Part shown: positions 56,088 to 64,000 of the stretch, piece after piece
How the letters are laid out: each line of letters opens with the position of its first letter
How positions within the stretch are numbered: the first letter of the stretch is position 1
DNA from: Pseudomonadota bacterium
GTDB taxonomy: Bacteria > Myxococcota_A > Polyangia > Polyangiales > Polyangiaceae
Assembly: GCA_023398955.1 (NCBI GenBank)
Contig: JAEWRL010000219.1
Location: 100,206-164,205 of the forward strand
Direction: 5' to 3'
Length of the DNA stretch: 64,000 nt
Notes under the pieces: model-generated
Database searches by the model: none
Told to the model about the DNA's origin: nothing
Seen by the model: the letters and a program-made list of their open reading frames with translations, nothing else
Translations under genes and position numbers: made by a program

Positions 56088-58514
56088 ATGCCAGACGCCC
56101 CTTGGTTGCAGAGCTTCGGCATCGAGCCCGTTCTGAGTTCCTGGCACCAGGAGGGCCACATCGAGCGCTGCTTTGCCGCAGAGCGGCTTTTCGAAGCCGG
56201 CGAAGCCAGGTTCGCGCCACTCCCGTCGGACCTGGCTCCCGGCTTGACGGAGGCCCTCGCTCGCCGCGGCATTGGTCGGCTCTACAGCCATCAAGCCGAG
56301 GCCATCGAGGCGGCTCGGCGGCGCAAGCACGTCGTTATTGCGACGCCCACGGCTAGCGGCAAAAGTCTCTGCTTCCACGTCCCCGTCTTGCAGGCGTTGG
56401 CAGACGATGCTGCGGCGAGCGCGCTGTTCGTCTACCCCACGAAGGCGCTCTCCAGGGACCAGGAGCACGCTCTTCAGGCGTTGGCCCACGAATCCGGCAT
56501 TGCCGCAGGACCGGTCGTCTACGACGGAGACACGCCAGGCGATGCGCGCCGAAGCGCACGAGAGAGAAGCCGAATCGTCCTGAGCAATCCCGATATGGTG
56601 CACGCGGGCATCCTTCCGAGTCATCCTCGATGGGTCTCCCTTTTCCAGGGCCTGCGCTTCGTCGTCCTCGACGAGCTCCACACCTATCGCGGAGTCTTCG
56701 GGTCTCACATGGCGCACGTGATAGCGCGGCTGCGGCGCATCGCAGCTTTTCACGGGAGCCGCCCGACCTTCATCTGCGCTACCGCCACAATCGGAAACCC
56801 GGCAGAGCACACGGCACGCCTGCTGGGCATCGACAAGGAGGACATTCAGCTCATCGACCGCTCAGGAGCTCCTCGGTCGGCGCGACGCTTCTTCCTCTAC
56901 AACCCGCCCGTCATCAATGAGGAGTTGGGGATTCGCGCGAGCGCACTGAAGCAAGCTGTACGCCTCGGCGCTGACCTGATTCGTGCCCGCGTGCCCACGC
57001 TCATCTTCGGCCCGTCGCGCAACTCGGTCGAGGTCATGCTCAAATACCTGCGCGCGCGAGCGCCGAAAGACATCGAGCCAAACGCTATCATGGCTTACCG
57101 TGGAGGCTACCTCCCGGAAACCAGGCGGCAGGTGGAGCAGGGACTGCGGGAAGGGCGCATCCTGGGTGTGGTCGCGACGAACGCGCTCGAGCTCGGCATC
57201 GATATCGGCGACCTGGACGCCGTTGTTTGCGTCGGCTACCCCGGCTCCGTCGCCGGGACATGGCAACGGTTCGGTCGCGCCGGACGCCGTGGCAAAGAGT
57301 CCATCGCGCTGCTCGTCTGCTCGAGCGCTCCGCTCGACCAGTATTTGGCACGGGACCCCGACTACCTGCTGACAGCTGGCGCTGAGGAAGCTCGCATCGA
57401 CCCAGCGAACGTCGAGGTGCTCGTTCAGCACCTCAAGTGCGCCACCTTTGAAGCACCCTTCCAGCTGAGCCCTGCCGGGCCGCGGCCCTCAAGCCCCGCA
57501 GCCGCTCTGGGTGAGAACTATGCCGTCCTCGATGCAGGCTCGACGCGCGATGCGCTCGACTACCTCGCGGGGCACGGTTTGGTGCACGAGAGTGCTGGAA
57601 AGTACTATTGGGCGGGGGAAGCGTTCCCGGCGAACAGTGTGTCCCTCAGGAACATTGGCTGGGACAACTTCGTCATCATCGACGTCGCCACGGACAAGTC
57701 CATCGCCGAGCTCGATTGGAGGGCTGCGCACACGATGCTCCACGAGCAGGCGATCTACCAACACGACGCCGACCAATACCAGGTCGAGCGGCTCGACTAC
57801 GAGAATCACAAGGCGTTCGTGCGGCGTGTGGAACCGGACTACTTCACCACCGCGTTGACCTACAGAATCGTGAACGTCCTCGACGAGGTGGGCACTAGAC
57901 CGCTCGGGACCGCGCGTTTGGGCTGGGGCGACGTCAAAGTCATCGAGAGGGTCACCGGATACAAGAAGATCAAGTTCTTCACGCACGAGAATGCCGGATA
58001 CGGCGACGTGCACCTGCCAGAGATGCAGCTTCACACGACTAGCTTTTGGCTAACTCTCCCTGAACCGGCGCTCGGGAGGTTGGCCTTGCCGCGCGCTACC
58101 GTCGTCGACGGCTTACGCGGCGTGGGGCAAGCTTTGGAAACGGTTGCCTCGCTCGCACTGATGTGTGAACCGAGGGACCTGAACCGAACACTCGGGGATG
58201 GTAGCGACGATGCGTCCCAGACGGCAGGGCGCGATCCATTCGCCGGTAGAACTGGCGGCCTCAACCCCACCGTCTTCATCTTCGATGCGCACCCGGGCGG
58301 CGTGGGATTGGCGCAACGCCTCTTCGAGCGCAGTCCGGAGCTCATCGAGCGGACACGCACCCTCGTGGCGCGGTGCACCTGCGGTGCAGGCTGTCCCGCC
58401 TGCGTGGGCCCCGCAGACGTCGAGGGCCCTCGCAAGCTCGCTGCTCTCGCTGTCCTGGAGCTGCTCCGGGGCGTCGAAGAGGCGCCGGTCACTCCAAGCG
58501 CGAACCGCCTATGA
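56088..58514 (+). CDS. MrfA/YprA-like DEAD/DEAH helicase with Zn-binding tail
   Basis: 808 residues. Superfamily 2 motifs: ATPTASGKS (85-93), DELH (195-198, in place of DEAH), a CATATIG variant of motif III and RFGRAGRRG (motif VI). The C-terminal part carries the Zn-binding Cys set CTCGAGCPAC (763, 765, 769, 772), the DUF1998-type signature of MrfA/YprA. MrfA of Bacillus subtilis is a DNA helicase that works with nuclease MrfB in repair of mitomycin C lesions. The nuclease homologue is about 6 kb away. The lspA start is 67 bases away, reading the other way. Confidence 0.9.
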   Translation: MPDAPWLQSFGIEPVLSSWHQEGHIERCFAAERLFEAGEARFAPLPSDLAPGLTEALARRGIGRLYSHQAEAIEAARRRKHVVIATPTASGKSLCFHVPVLQALADDAAASALFVYPTKALSRDQEHALQALAHESGIAAGPVVYDGDTPGDARRSARERSRIVLSNPDMVHAGILPSHPRWVSLFQGLRFVVLDELHTYRGVFGSHMAHVIARLRRIAAFHGSRPTFICATATIGNPAEHTARLLGIDKEDIQLIDRSGAPRSARRFFLYNPPVINEELGIRASALKQAVRLGADLIRARVPTLIFGPSRNSVEVMLKYLRARAPKDIEPNAIMAYRGGYLPETRRQVEQGLREGRILGVVATNALELGIDIGDLDAVVCVGYPGSVAGTWQRFGRAGRRGKESIALLVCSSAPLDQYLARDPDYLLTAGAEEARIDPANVEVLVQHLKCATFEAPFQLSPAGPRPSSPAAALGENYAVLDAGSTRDALDYLAGHGLVHESAGKYYWAGEAFPANSVSLRNIGWDNFVIIDVATDKSIAELDWRAAHTMLHEQAIYQHDADQYQVERLDYENHKAFVRRVEPDYFTTALTYRIVNVLDEVGTRPLGTARLGWGDVKVIERVTGYKKIKFFTHENAGYGDVHLPEMQLHTTSFWLTLPEPALGRLALPRATVVDGLRGVGQALETVASLALMCEPRDLNRTLGDGSDDASQTAGRDPFAGRTGGLNPTVFIFDAHPGGVGLAQRLFERSPELIERTRTLVARCTCGAGCPACVGPADVEGPRKLAALAVLELLRGVEEAPVTPSANRL

Positions 58515-58592
58515 AAGGGACCGGGCCGCCCATGAGGGGACGGTGCCGCGACCGGTAGCGTGTGGAAGCGGAACGACAGGGCGCGCTGGGGT

Positions 58593-59711
58593 TCATCGGG
58601 AGAAGAAGGCTCGCACCCCATCAATGACACGCCCTTGCTGGGCATCGCTGAGCTCGGGGAACAGCGGCAGACTGAGGACTTCCCGAGCAGCTTGTTCCGC
58701 CACGGGAAGCGCTCCTGGGCTGAGCCGAGCCACCCCGCGTAGACAGGGTTGCTGGTGGAGCGGTAGGGGGTAGTGTACCGCCGTTGCCACACCGCGGCCC
58801 GCCAAGAAGGCAACAAGCGCCTCGCGGTACCCGCCGAGAACCCGAATCGTGTACTGTGAGAAGACCGGGGTCGCCTCCTCGTGGACGGACGGACAGCCCA
58901 GGCCAGGGAGATCGGCGAGGGCGTCACTGTACCTAGCCGCCAGCTCCCGTCGACGCCCATTCCAGGTCTCCAGCAATGGCAGCTTCACACTCAACAAGGC
59001 AGCTTGAAGAGCGTCCAATCGAAAGTTACCGCCCAGCAGCTCGTGCCGGTACTTCTCCGTGGCCCCATGAGAGCGCAGCATCCGGCACCGGTGCCAGAGT
59101 TCCTCACTGCTGCACGCGATCGCTCCACCGTCTCCAAGGCCTCCGAGGGTCTTGGAGGGAAAGAAACTGAAGGAAGCCAAGGTACCCAGGTTTCCCACGG
59201 CGCGCCCCCGCCAGCGGGCACCAAGAGCCTGCGCAGCATCCTCGACGATGGGCACCTCCCGAGCATGGTAGGCCAAGCGCTCGACGTCCGCGGGCTGGCC
59301 GAAGAGGTGCACGGCGATGATGGCCTTCGTTCGCGATGTGACGGAAGACGCGAGCCTTGAGGGATCCAGATTGAGCGTGGAGGGCTCGACGTCCACGAAT
59401 ACGGGAGTCGCATGGAGCCGCACGATCGCCGAAGCAGTCGCAACGAAGCTGAACGGCGTCGTGATTACCTCGTCGTGCGGGCCAATCCCGAGCGCCATCA
59501 GCGCGGCAAGGAGCGCGTCTGTCCCGCTGGACACGCCGACGACCCAAGGCGTTCCGACGTGTTCGGCCAGCTGCTCCTCGAACGCGCGAACCGCCGGCCC
59601 GAGGATGTACTCCCCGCTGCGGAGCACACGCAGAAAGGCCGCTGCGAGCTCGGACTCCAGCCCAAGATGCTGGCTAGAGAGATCGACGAGGGGCACGACT
59701 GGCGCTGGCAT
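58593..59711 (-). CDS. DegT/DnrJ/EryC1/StrS-family aminotransferase
   Basis: PLP enzyme that typically transaminates keto sugars. Lys187 in FFPSKTLGGLGDGG is the PLP lysine; SSGTDALL (61-68), EVITTPFSF and VEDAAQALGA are further family segments. 372 residues, a normal size. No sugar-nucleotide gene is adjacent, so its substrate cannot be told. It is divergent from the protease gene. Confidence 0.92.
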   Translation of the reverse strand: MPAPVVPLVDLSSQHLGLESELAAAFLRVLRSGEYILGPAVRAFEEQLAEHVGTPWVVGVSSGTDALLAALMALGIGPHDEVITTPFSFVATASAIVRLHATPVFVDVEPSTLNLDPSRLASSVTSRTKAIIAVHLFGQPADVERLAYHAREVPIVEDAAQALGARWRGRAVGNLGTLASFSFFPSKTLGGLGDGGAIACSSEELWHRCRMLRSHGATEKYRHELLGGNFRLDALQAALLSVKLPLLETWNGRRRELAARYSDALADLPGLGCPSVHEEATPVFSQYTIRVLGGYREALVAFLAGRGVATAVHYPLPLHQQPCLRGVARLSPGALPVAEQAAREVLSLPLFPELSDAQQGRVIDGVRAFFSR

Positions 59712-59805
59712 TGACGCCCAGCATGATCCGCGGCACGCAATAACTCAACCTCTGCCGGAATGCAGTCCGGTAGTCACTCGTTGGTAGCCACACGAGAGGA
59801 ATAGC

Positions 59806-61308
59806 ATGCGCGCAAAGAGACTGCTTACCCATGTCCTCATCGGCCTCGGCACGGCCGCCTCCGCCTGTGCCACTTCGCCCGGAGAGGCGGAACATGCCGC
59901 GACCGCGACCGCTCCTCCGCCCCGTCCCACCGTGGCCAGCGAAGCGCTCCCGCAGCCGCGCGTGACCGATGGCGTGGGCAACCCTGTCTCGATCCCGGAG
60001 ATCGCAGAGCGCGTCCTCCCCTCGGTCGTGAACATCAGCTCCACGCGCAAGCGCCAGCTGAGGCCCCCTTCCCTCCCCTTCAGCGATCCCTTCTTCAGGC
60101 ACTTCTTTGGCCCCGGCGGACCCGACCGACCCCGTGAGCGCACCGAGCAAGGGCTCGGCTCTGGCGTCATCGTGGCCGAGGGAGTCGTGTTGACAAACAA
60201 CCACGTGGTCGCGGACGCCCACGAGATCGTCGTCACGACGATGGGCGGACGCGAGTACCCGGCTGAGACTGCGGGCACGGATCCGAAGAGCGACCTGGCG
60301 GTACTGCGACTCAAGGGCGACACGAGCGATCTGGTGCCCATCACATGGGGCAGCTCAAGCGATCTCCGCCTCGGTGACACCGTTCTCGCGGTGGGGAATC
60401 CGTTCGGTGTTGGTCAGACCGTCACCATGGGGATCGTTTCCGCACTCGGCCGTGCAGATCTCGGCATCGTCGATTACGAAGACTTCATCCAGACCGATGC
60501 AGCCATCAATCCGGGGAACTCGGGTGGAGCCCTCGTGAACATGCGTGGGGAGCTCGTCGGAATCAATACCGCCATCTTGTCGCGGACCGGCGGCAGCATG
60601 GGAATCGGATTTGCCATTCCGAGCGACATGGCGCAACCCATCATGAACGCGCTCCTGACGGAGGGCAGAGTGGTGCGGGGCTGGCTCGGAGTCAGCATTC
60701 AGAGCGTGGAACCCGAGCTGGCTGCGGCACTCGGGCTCGACTCGGCGGAGGGAGTCCTTGTGGCTGATATCGTCGATGGCACTCCCGCAGCCCGAGCGGG
60801 CCTGCAGCGCGGCGACGTCATCACGAAGGTGGAGGATCACCGAGTCACGTCGACCGGGGACCTACGCAATACCATCGCTGCCGCCGGGGCAGGACGCGAT
60901 GTAACCCTGACCATCGTGCGGAACGGGAAGACCATGACCGTTAAGGTCGAGCTCGGCGAAATCCCCAACGAAGAGGGCGAAGCCGCAGCACCGAAGCCGG
61001 GACAGCCATCCAAGGACGTCGAGGTCTCCGGCATCCGGCTCGAGCCTTTGACCCCAGCTCTCCGCAAGCGGCTGCGCGTTCCCGCCGAGTTCACCACCGG
61101 TGCCGTCATCTCCGAGGTAGCGCCGGGCAGCCCCGCGGCGGAAGCGCAGCTGATGCGTGGCGACGTGCTGCTACGTATCAACGGGAAAGCAGTGACGGGG
61201 ACTGCAGATGCCTCTCGCCTGTGGAAAACCGAGAAGGGCAACAAGCTATTGCTGGTCCTTCGCGACGGGCGAACTCTGTTCGTGCTCGTCAAGCCGGAGA
61301 CCGACTGA
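59806..61308 (+). CDS. HtrA/DegP-like serine protease with lipoprotein signal
   Basis: 500 residues. The chymotrypsin-like domain carries His133 (TNNHVVA), Asp163 (SDLAVL) and Ser239 (NPGNSGG); two PDZ domains follow at about 280-370 and 390-490 (VLVADIVDGTPAARAG and VISEVAPGSPAAEA segments). The start ATG is backed by AGAGGA. The signal ends AASAC, a lipobox, so the mature protein would be lipid-anchored; most HtrA proteases are soluble or have a plain signal. Likely role: quality control of envelope proteins, perhaps of the lipoproteins nearby. There is a Pro/Ala linker after the lipobox. Confidence 0.93.
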   Translation: MRAKRLLTHVLIGLGTAASACATSPGEAEHAATATAPPPRPTVASEALPQPRVTDGVGNPVSIPEIAERVLPSVVNISSTRKRQLRPPSLPFSDPFFRHFFGPGGPDRPRERTEQGLGSGVIVAEGVVLTNNHVVADAHEIVVTTMGGREYPAETAGTDPKSDLAVLRLKGDTSDLVPITWGSSSDLRLGDTVLAVGNPFGVGQTVTMGIVSALGRADLGIVDYEDFIQTDAAINPGNSGGALVNMRGELVGINTAILSRTGGSMGIGFAIPSDMAQPIMNALLTEGRVVRGWLGVSIQSVEPELAAALGLDSAEGVLVADIVDGTPAARAGLQRGDVITKVEDHRVTSTGDLRNTIAAAGAGRDVTLTIVRNGKTMTVKVELGEIPNEEGEAAAPKPGQPSKDVEVSGIRLEPLTPALRKRLRVPAEFTTGAVISEVAPGSPAAEAQLMRGDVLLRINGKAVTGTADASRLWKTEKGNKLLLVLRDGRTLFVLVKPETD

Positions 61309-61350
61309 CCCTGGCGGCGAGGAGATGGTGCGGCAGGGGCGGAATCGGGC

Positions 61351-62979
61351 TCATCGTGGAGAAGTCGCTTTGTCCGTCGCGGGTCCGGCACCCGCGCGTT
61401 CGTGCTCACCGCCCCGCATCAGCGGGTGGCTAGAGAAGGGCCAGGGGCGCAGCAGCTCGGTTGCCGCGCCCGGCCCCGACTCCCGGAATGCTCGCTGACA
61501 CTCGTGCCGAGATAGGCGCACCGGCCCGTAGACGGACCGCCCACTCGCGTCCGCATCCATGAGCGCCAGCGCCCGGTCTACTCCAAAGTCGTCAGGGTGC
61601 CCGATCATGTTGAGCAACACGTGACCGAGTTCGTGAGCGAGCACGTTGGAGCTGGCGCCGGATGCGATGCCCGCAGCGCCTACGATGACCGTACTCTGCA
61701 GAGAAGAGCCGTCAGCGCGAATGAATGACTCACCGAGCCGCGGGCTCTCCTTGAAGCTGGAGACCACCAACACCTCGATGGTGGTGGGATCCTGATCATC
61801 GAAGGCCGCAATGAGGGCCCTCTCCTCTTCCGTTCCCCTCTCGGCCGAGTGGTCGGTGAAGTGCGACAACCCATCGCTCAGGTCGACGACGCCAAGGCAG
61901 AGAGAGAGCGCACCATCGGTTGACAAGGCCTCGTCGTCCAACGGCGCCAACGGCGCGGCCTGGCCGTTTGGAAGCCTAATCGTCAGATCAGCGAGTGGCC
62001 TCGCCGCGACGGAACCTGGTGACACGGCCTCGATCTCGAAGGCGTAGCCAAGCTGAGCGCTCACATGGGCCCCAAACGCCTCGGCGGTAGCGAGCGGCGA
62101 CCGAGCCGCGGTGGTCTCGAAGCGGATCGGCGCACCGGCGACCGTCATGGCGAGCTGCCCCCCTCCTGCAGCAGGCAAGCCGAGCCCGCATCCGAAAGTC
62201 ACGCGCTCCACCCCGGGCGGCGGCACGATTTCCATGGGCACGTCCTCCGCGTTCCCGAACTGGATGCCACACTGCCCCCAGATCTCATTGGCCTTCCGGA
62301 CCTCTCCCAGAACGAGGTCTCGAGCCTCTCGATCCGTGGCGCCCAACGGCGGCGCGCCATGCGCACCGTCCCGGAGGAGGAATACGCGCAGGCGGGCCAT
62401 CAGGCGCCCCGCGGGCCCAATCGCGCTACGCCGGGGGCCGCCCACACGAAGAACCGCGAGCTCTGTGTCGTCGAGGAGCACTGCTATCCAACCACCAACT
62501 TCAGCGCGAATCGCGCGGTCACGTCCTTGAGGATGCAAACGGTCGAGTAAGCCACCGACCAGGTTCAGGCGCTTCGTTCCAAAGCAAGCCGAGTTCTCCG
62601 TGGTTGGCGCGGGACAGGGGACCTCGGCCGTTGCTATGCGCTCGAGGCGATCCAGCTCGCGCCCGGACGCTGCGAAAGACACAAGCTCAAGACGAGGGGG
62701 GTGCCCTCTCTCACCCCCCGCCACGATCCATCGCAAGCCGTCAGCGACAGCAGGTTTCGACTCCACATCGAACTGCGGTGGCGGCACCCGCCCCAGAGAT
62801 CCATGCTCGGTCGCGAGGTTCAAGATGGCGCCGTCGTCGCCGAGTACCCATACCCTAGCCGCCGAATCCGACGGCACGGTGCCTGCCTCCTGAGCAACCG
62901 CGTGCCTTCCTGCGAGTCCCCCGAGCCCGAGCGCCGCGCAGGCACACAGGTATCCCCTCACGCGGCCCACCGCGGCCAC
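61351..62979 (-). CDS. Putative secreted metalloprotease-like protein
   Basis: 542 residues with a signal (about residues 5-30, ending AVA). The first 200 residues are beta-rich. The later part has AHELGHVLLNMIGHPDDF near residue 455-470, an HExxH-like zinc site with a further His eight residues after the motif. That spacing does not match metzincins exactly. The frame is open for its whole length with good coding character. I infer a secreted zinc protease or an inactive relative; the family is not recognised. The start is GTG. Confidence 0.65.
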   Translation of the reverse strand: MAAVGRVRGYLCACAALGLGGLAGRHAVAQEAGTVPSDSAARVWVLGDDGAILNLATEHGSLGRVPPPQFDVESKPAVADGLRWIVAGGERGHPPRLELVSFAASGRELDRLERIATAEVPCPAPTTENSACFGTKRLNLVGGLLDRLHPQGRDRAIRAEVGGWIAVLLDDTELAVLRVGGPRRSAIGPAGRLMARLRVFLLRDGAHGAPPLGATDREARDLVLGEVRKANEIWGQCGIQFGNAEDVPMEIVPPPGVERVTFGCGLGLPAAGGGQLAMTVAGAPIRFETTAARSPLATAEAFGAHVSAQLGYAFEIEAVSPGSVAARPLADLTIRLPNGQAAPLAPLDDEALSTDGALSLCLGVVDLSDGLSHFTDHSAERGTEEERALIAAFDDQDPTTIEVLVVSSFKESPRLGESFIRADGSSLQSTVIVGAAGIASGASSNVLAHELGHVLLNMIGHPDDFGVDRALALMDADASGRSVYGPVRLSRHECQRAFRESGPGAATELLRPWPFSSHPLMRGGEHERAGAGPATDKATSPR

Positions 62980-63426
62980 ACCCGGCGGCGAGCGTCGCCG
63001 TCGTTCCCTTGCCCTTGCGTCGTGCAGCGGAGAAATGCGGCCCCACCGAGGAACGGGCGGAACGTCGGCGCGTTCGCCGCCAGCAGGCGAAACGGGAACG
63101 AAGTATCACTCCCACAGCTGGAGCGAGCGTTGAGCCTCTGCATCGAGTCCATGCTGGGCCGTACCACAAGCGTTAGGGCTATGCCCCGCGCAGTGCGGAC
63201 CCGGTCGGCTCATCCGCGAAGCGGGGCAGGAGCACCGTCGAACAGCCCCCCTCTTGGGCCGGTCCACTGGCCCCCATCAAAAGCAATTCCCGTGCCGGCA
63301 TCTACAGTACTTTCTCAAGGCAATGAAATGGCACGGACGACCACGCATCCAGGTTCCACAAGGGAAAACACGCCACCAGCGGGCAGACAGCGTGCAACGC
63401 TTTCACTCTCACAGGAGAACGGAAGC
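62980..63426. other. 447-base gap before the last lipoprotein gene
   Basis: I see no gene or repeat here. A plus-strand frame open across much of it is only a composition effect. The last part holds the AGGAG ribosome site of the next gene. Confidence 0.4.
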
Positions 63427-63831
63427 ATGCGTCACATCGCGCCAGTTCTGGTACTTGCTGCCACTCAGGGTTTTCTGAGCTCAGCCTGCACGCGAGCGGA
63501 AGAGTCGGCACGGCCTCAGCAGCCGCAGGCATTCCATGCCGTGCAGGCTCCGAGCCAGCCTGCGCAGGGAGTACAGAACGCAGGTGTTGAGTCCGAGCCA
63601 ACTCACACGAGAGGCTTAGAAGGGCCGATGCCAGCCGCGGAGACCTCCGCCATCCCGGAGCCGCACCCGATGGCGCTCCCCTGTCAGACCGATGCTCAAT
63701 GCCTCACACATCGCTGCAACCCCGCGGCTCAGCGCTGCGCCTGGCCCTGCAAGTCGGACGCCGACTGCATGCCGGGTAACCAGTGTATGGTACCCGCCTG
63801 CCTGCCAGCAATGGAGATACCTTCCGATTGA
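63427..63831 (+). CDS. Small Cys-rich lipoprotein
   Basis: 134 residues. A signal (RHIAPVLVLAATQGFLSSAC) ends in lipobox SSAC; a Gln/Pro/Ala-rich linker follows, then a compact domain with cysteines in CQTDAQCLTHRC and CKSDADCMPGNQC arrays near the end, a common repeat in myxobacterial surface proteins. The start is an ATG with AGGAG nine bases upstream; an upstream open frame adds only noise. Function is unknown. Confidence 0.7.
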   Translation: MRHIAPVLVLAATQGFLSSACTRAEESARPQQPQAFHAVQAPSQPAQGVQNAGVESEPTHTRGLEGPMPAAETSAIPEPHPMALPCQTDAQCLTHRCNPAAQRCAWPCKSDADCMPGNQCMVPACLPAMEIPSD

Positions 63832-64000
63832 GGCGGCAAAGCTCCTAAGGAGGTTAGGGCCTGTCCCTGAATGCGTGCCCGTGCCCCCCAAGTTGACCAA
63901 AGTGGACCGCAAGCACGCCGTTTCCCGAGGTTTTTGCCCGAAGCTGGTATCTACGCCTGCGCGGAGGCCGCTGGCGTGTGCGTCGGGAACTGCTCCAGGA

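Noticed and set aside
63832..64000. Right-edge sequence beginning GGCCTGTCCCTGA after the last gene
   Set aside because: It could be the start of a gene or an element beyond the edge, but no terminal repeat or open frame can be confirmed here.

Overview
The window is about 64 kb of GC-rich bacterial chromosome packed with genes on both strands. I saw no rRNA, tRNA, CRISPR array or complete insertion sequence. The content suggests a myxobacterium-like member of the Myxococcota (Polyangia or Sorangium-like). The reasons are a Ser/Thr kinase plus two kinase-like proteins without catalytic residues, a GYF_2/AgmX-type transmembrane protein, many TPR proteins, many short-lived-looking Asp/Ala/Gly-rich or Cys-rich lipoproteins, a MopE-like acidic repeat and an isolated YscJ/FliF-like lipoprotein. 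The taxonomy is an inference from gene content; no marker rRNA is present.

Layout. 1-6.5 kb: a membrane protein cut by the left edge, a TonB-like anchored protein, a YkuD L,D-transpeptidase lipoprotein, a TPR protein with a zincin-like tail, and a polyprenyl diphosphate synthase. 6.5-14 kb: a DEAD-box RNA helicase with a DbpA-type RNA-binding tail, a TPR protein, a TolC-family channel, CcmC with two small membrane proteins, and an acyl-CoA dehydrogenase. 14-17.7 kb: a CehA/McbA-type metallohydrolase with a twin-arginine-like signal, directly upstream of tatB-tatC. 17.8-20.8 kb (minus strand): plsC-like acyltransferase, two small lipoproteins, rsfS and rlmH. 20.9-27.1 kb: LD-carboxypeptidase and a 1743-residue TPR protein. 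27.4-34.0 kb: a block that looks like an envelope or signalling module (Ser/Thr kinase, TPR membrane protein, Cys-rich lipoprotein, pseudokinase-GYF-TM-AgmX protein, SctJ-like lipoprotein, TM coiled-coil protein). 34-40.3 kb: pyrF, rlmB, cysteine desulfurase, a hybrid histidine kinase divergent from a response regulator, and lnt.

40.5-64 kb: lipoproteins, a DUF72 protein, an LptE-like lipoprotein convergent with leuS, class I fumarase, a second pseudokinase, an MrfB/YprB-like nuclease, coaE, folD, a DUF2279 protein, the lspA-lgt pair, an MrfA/YprA-like helicase, a DegT-family aminotransferase, an HtrA-type protease with a lipoprotein signal, a putative secreted HExxH protein and a final Cys-rich lipoprotein.

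How the genes work together. All three lipoprotein-maturation enzymes (Lgt, LspA, Lnt) are present, alongside about ten predicted lipoproteins and an LptE-like protein, so cell-envelope assembly is the main theme. The Tat translocase has a probable substrate next door. MrfA and MrfB homologues, which act together in mitomycin-lesion repair in Bacillus subtilis, lie about 6 kb apart. The rest is core metabolism and translation (leuS, pyrF, coaE, folD, fumarase, rlmB, rlmH, rsfS).
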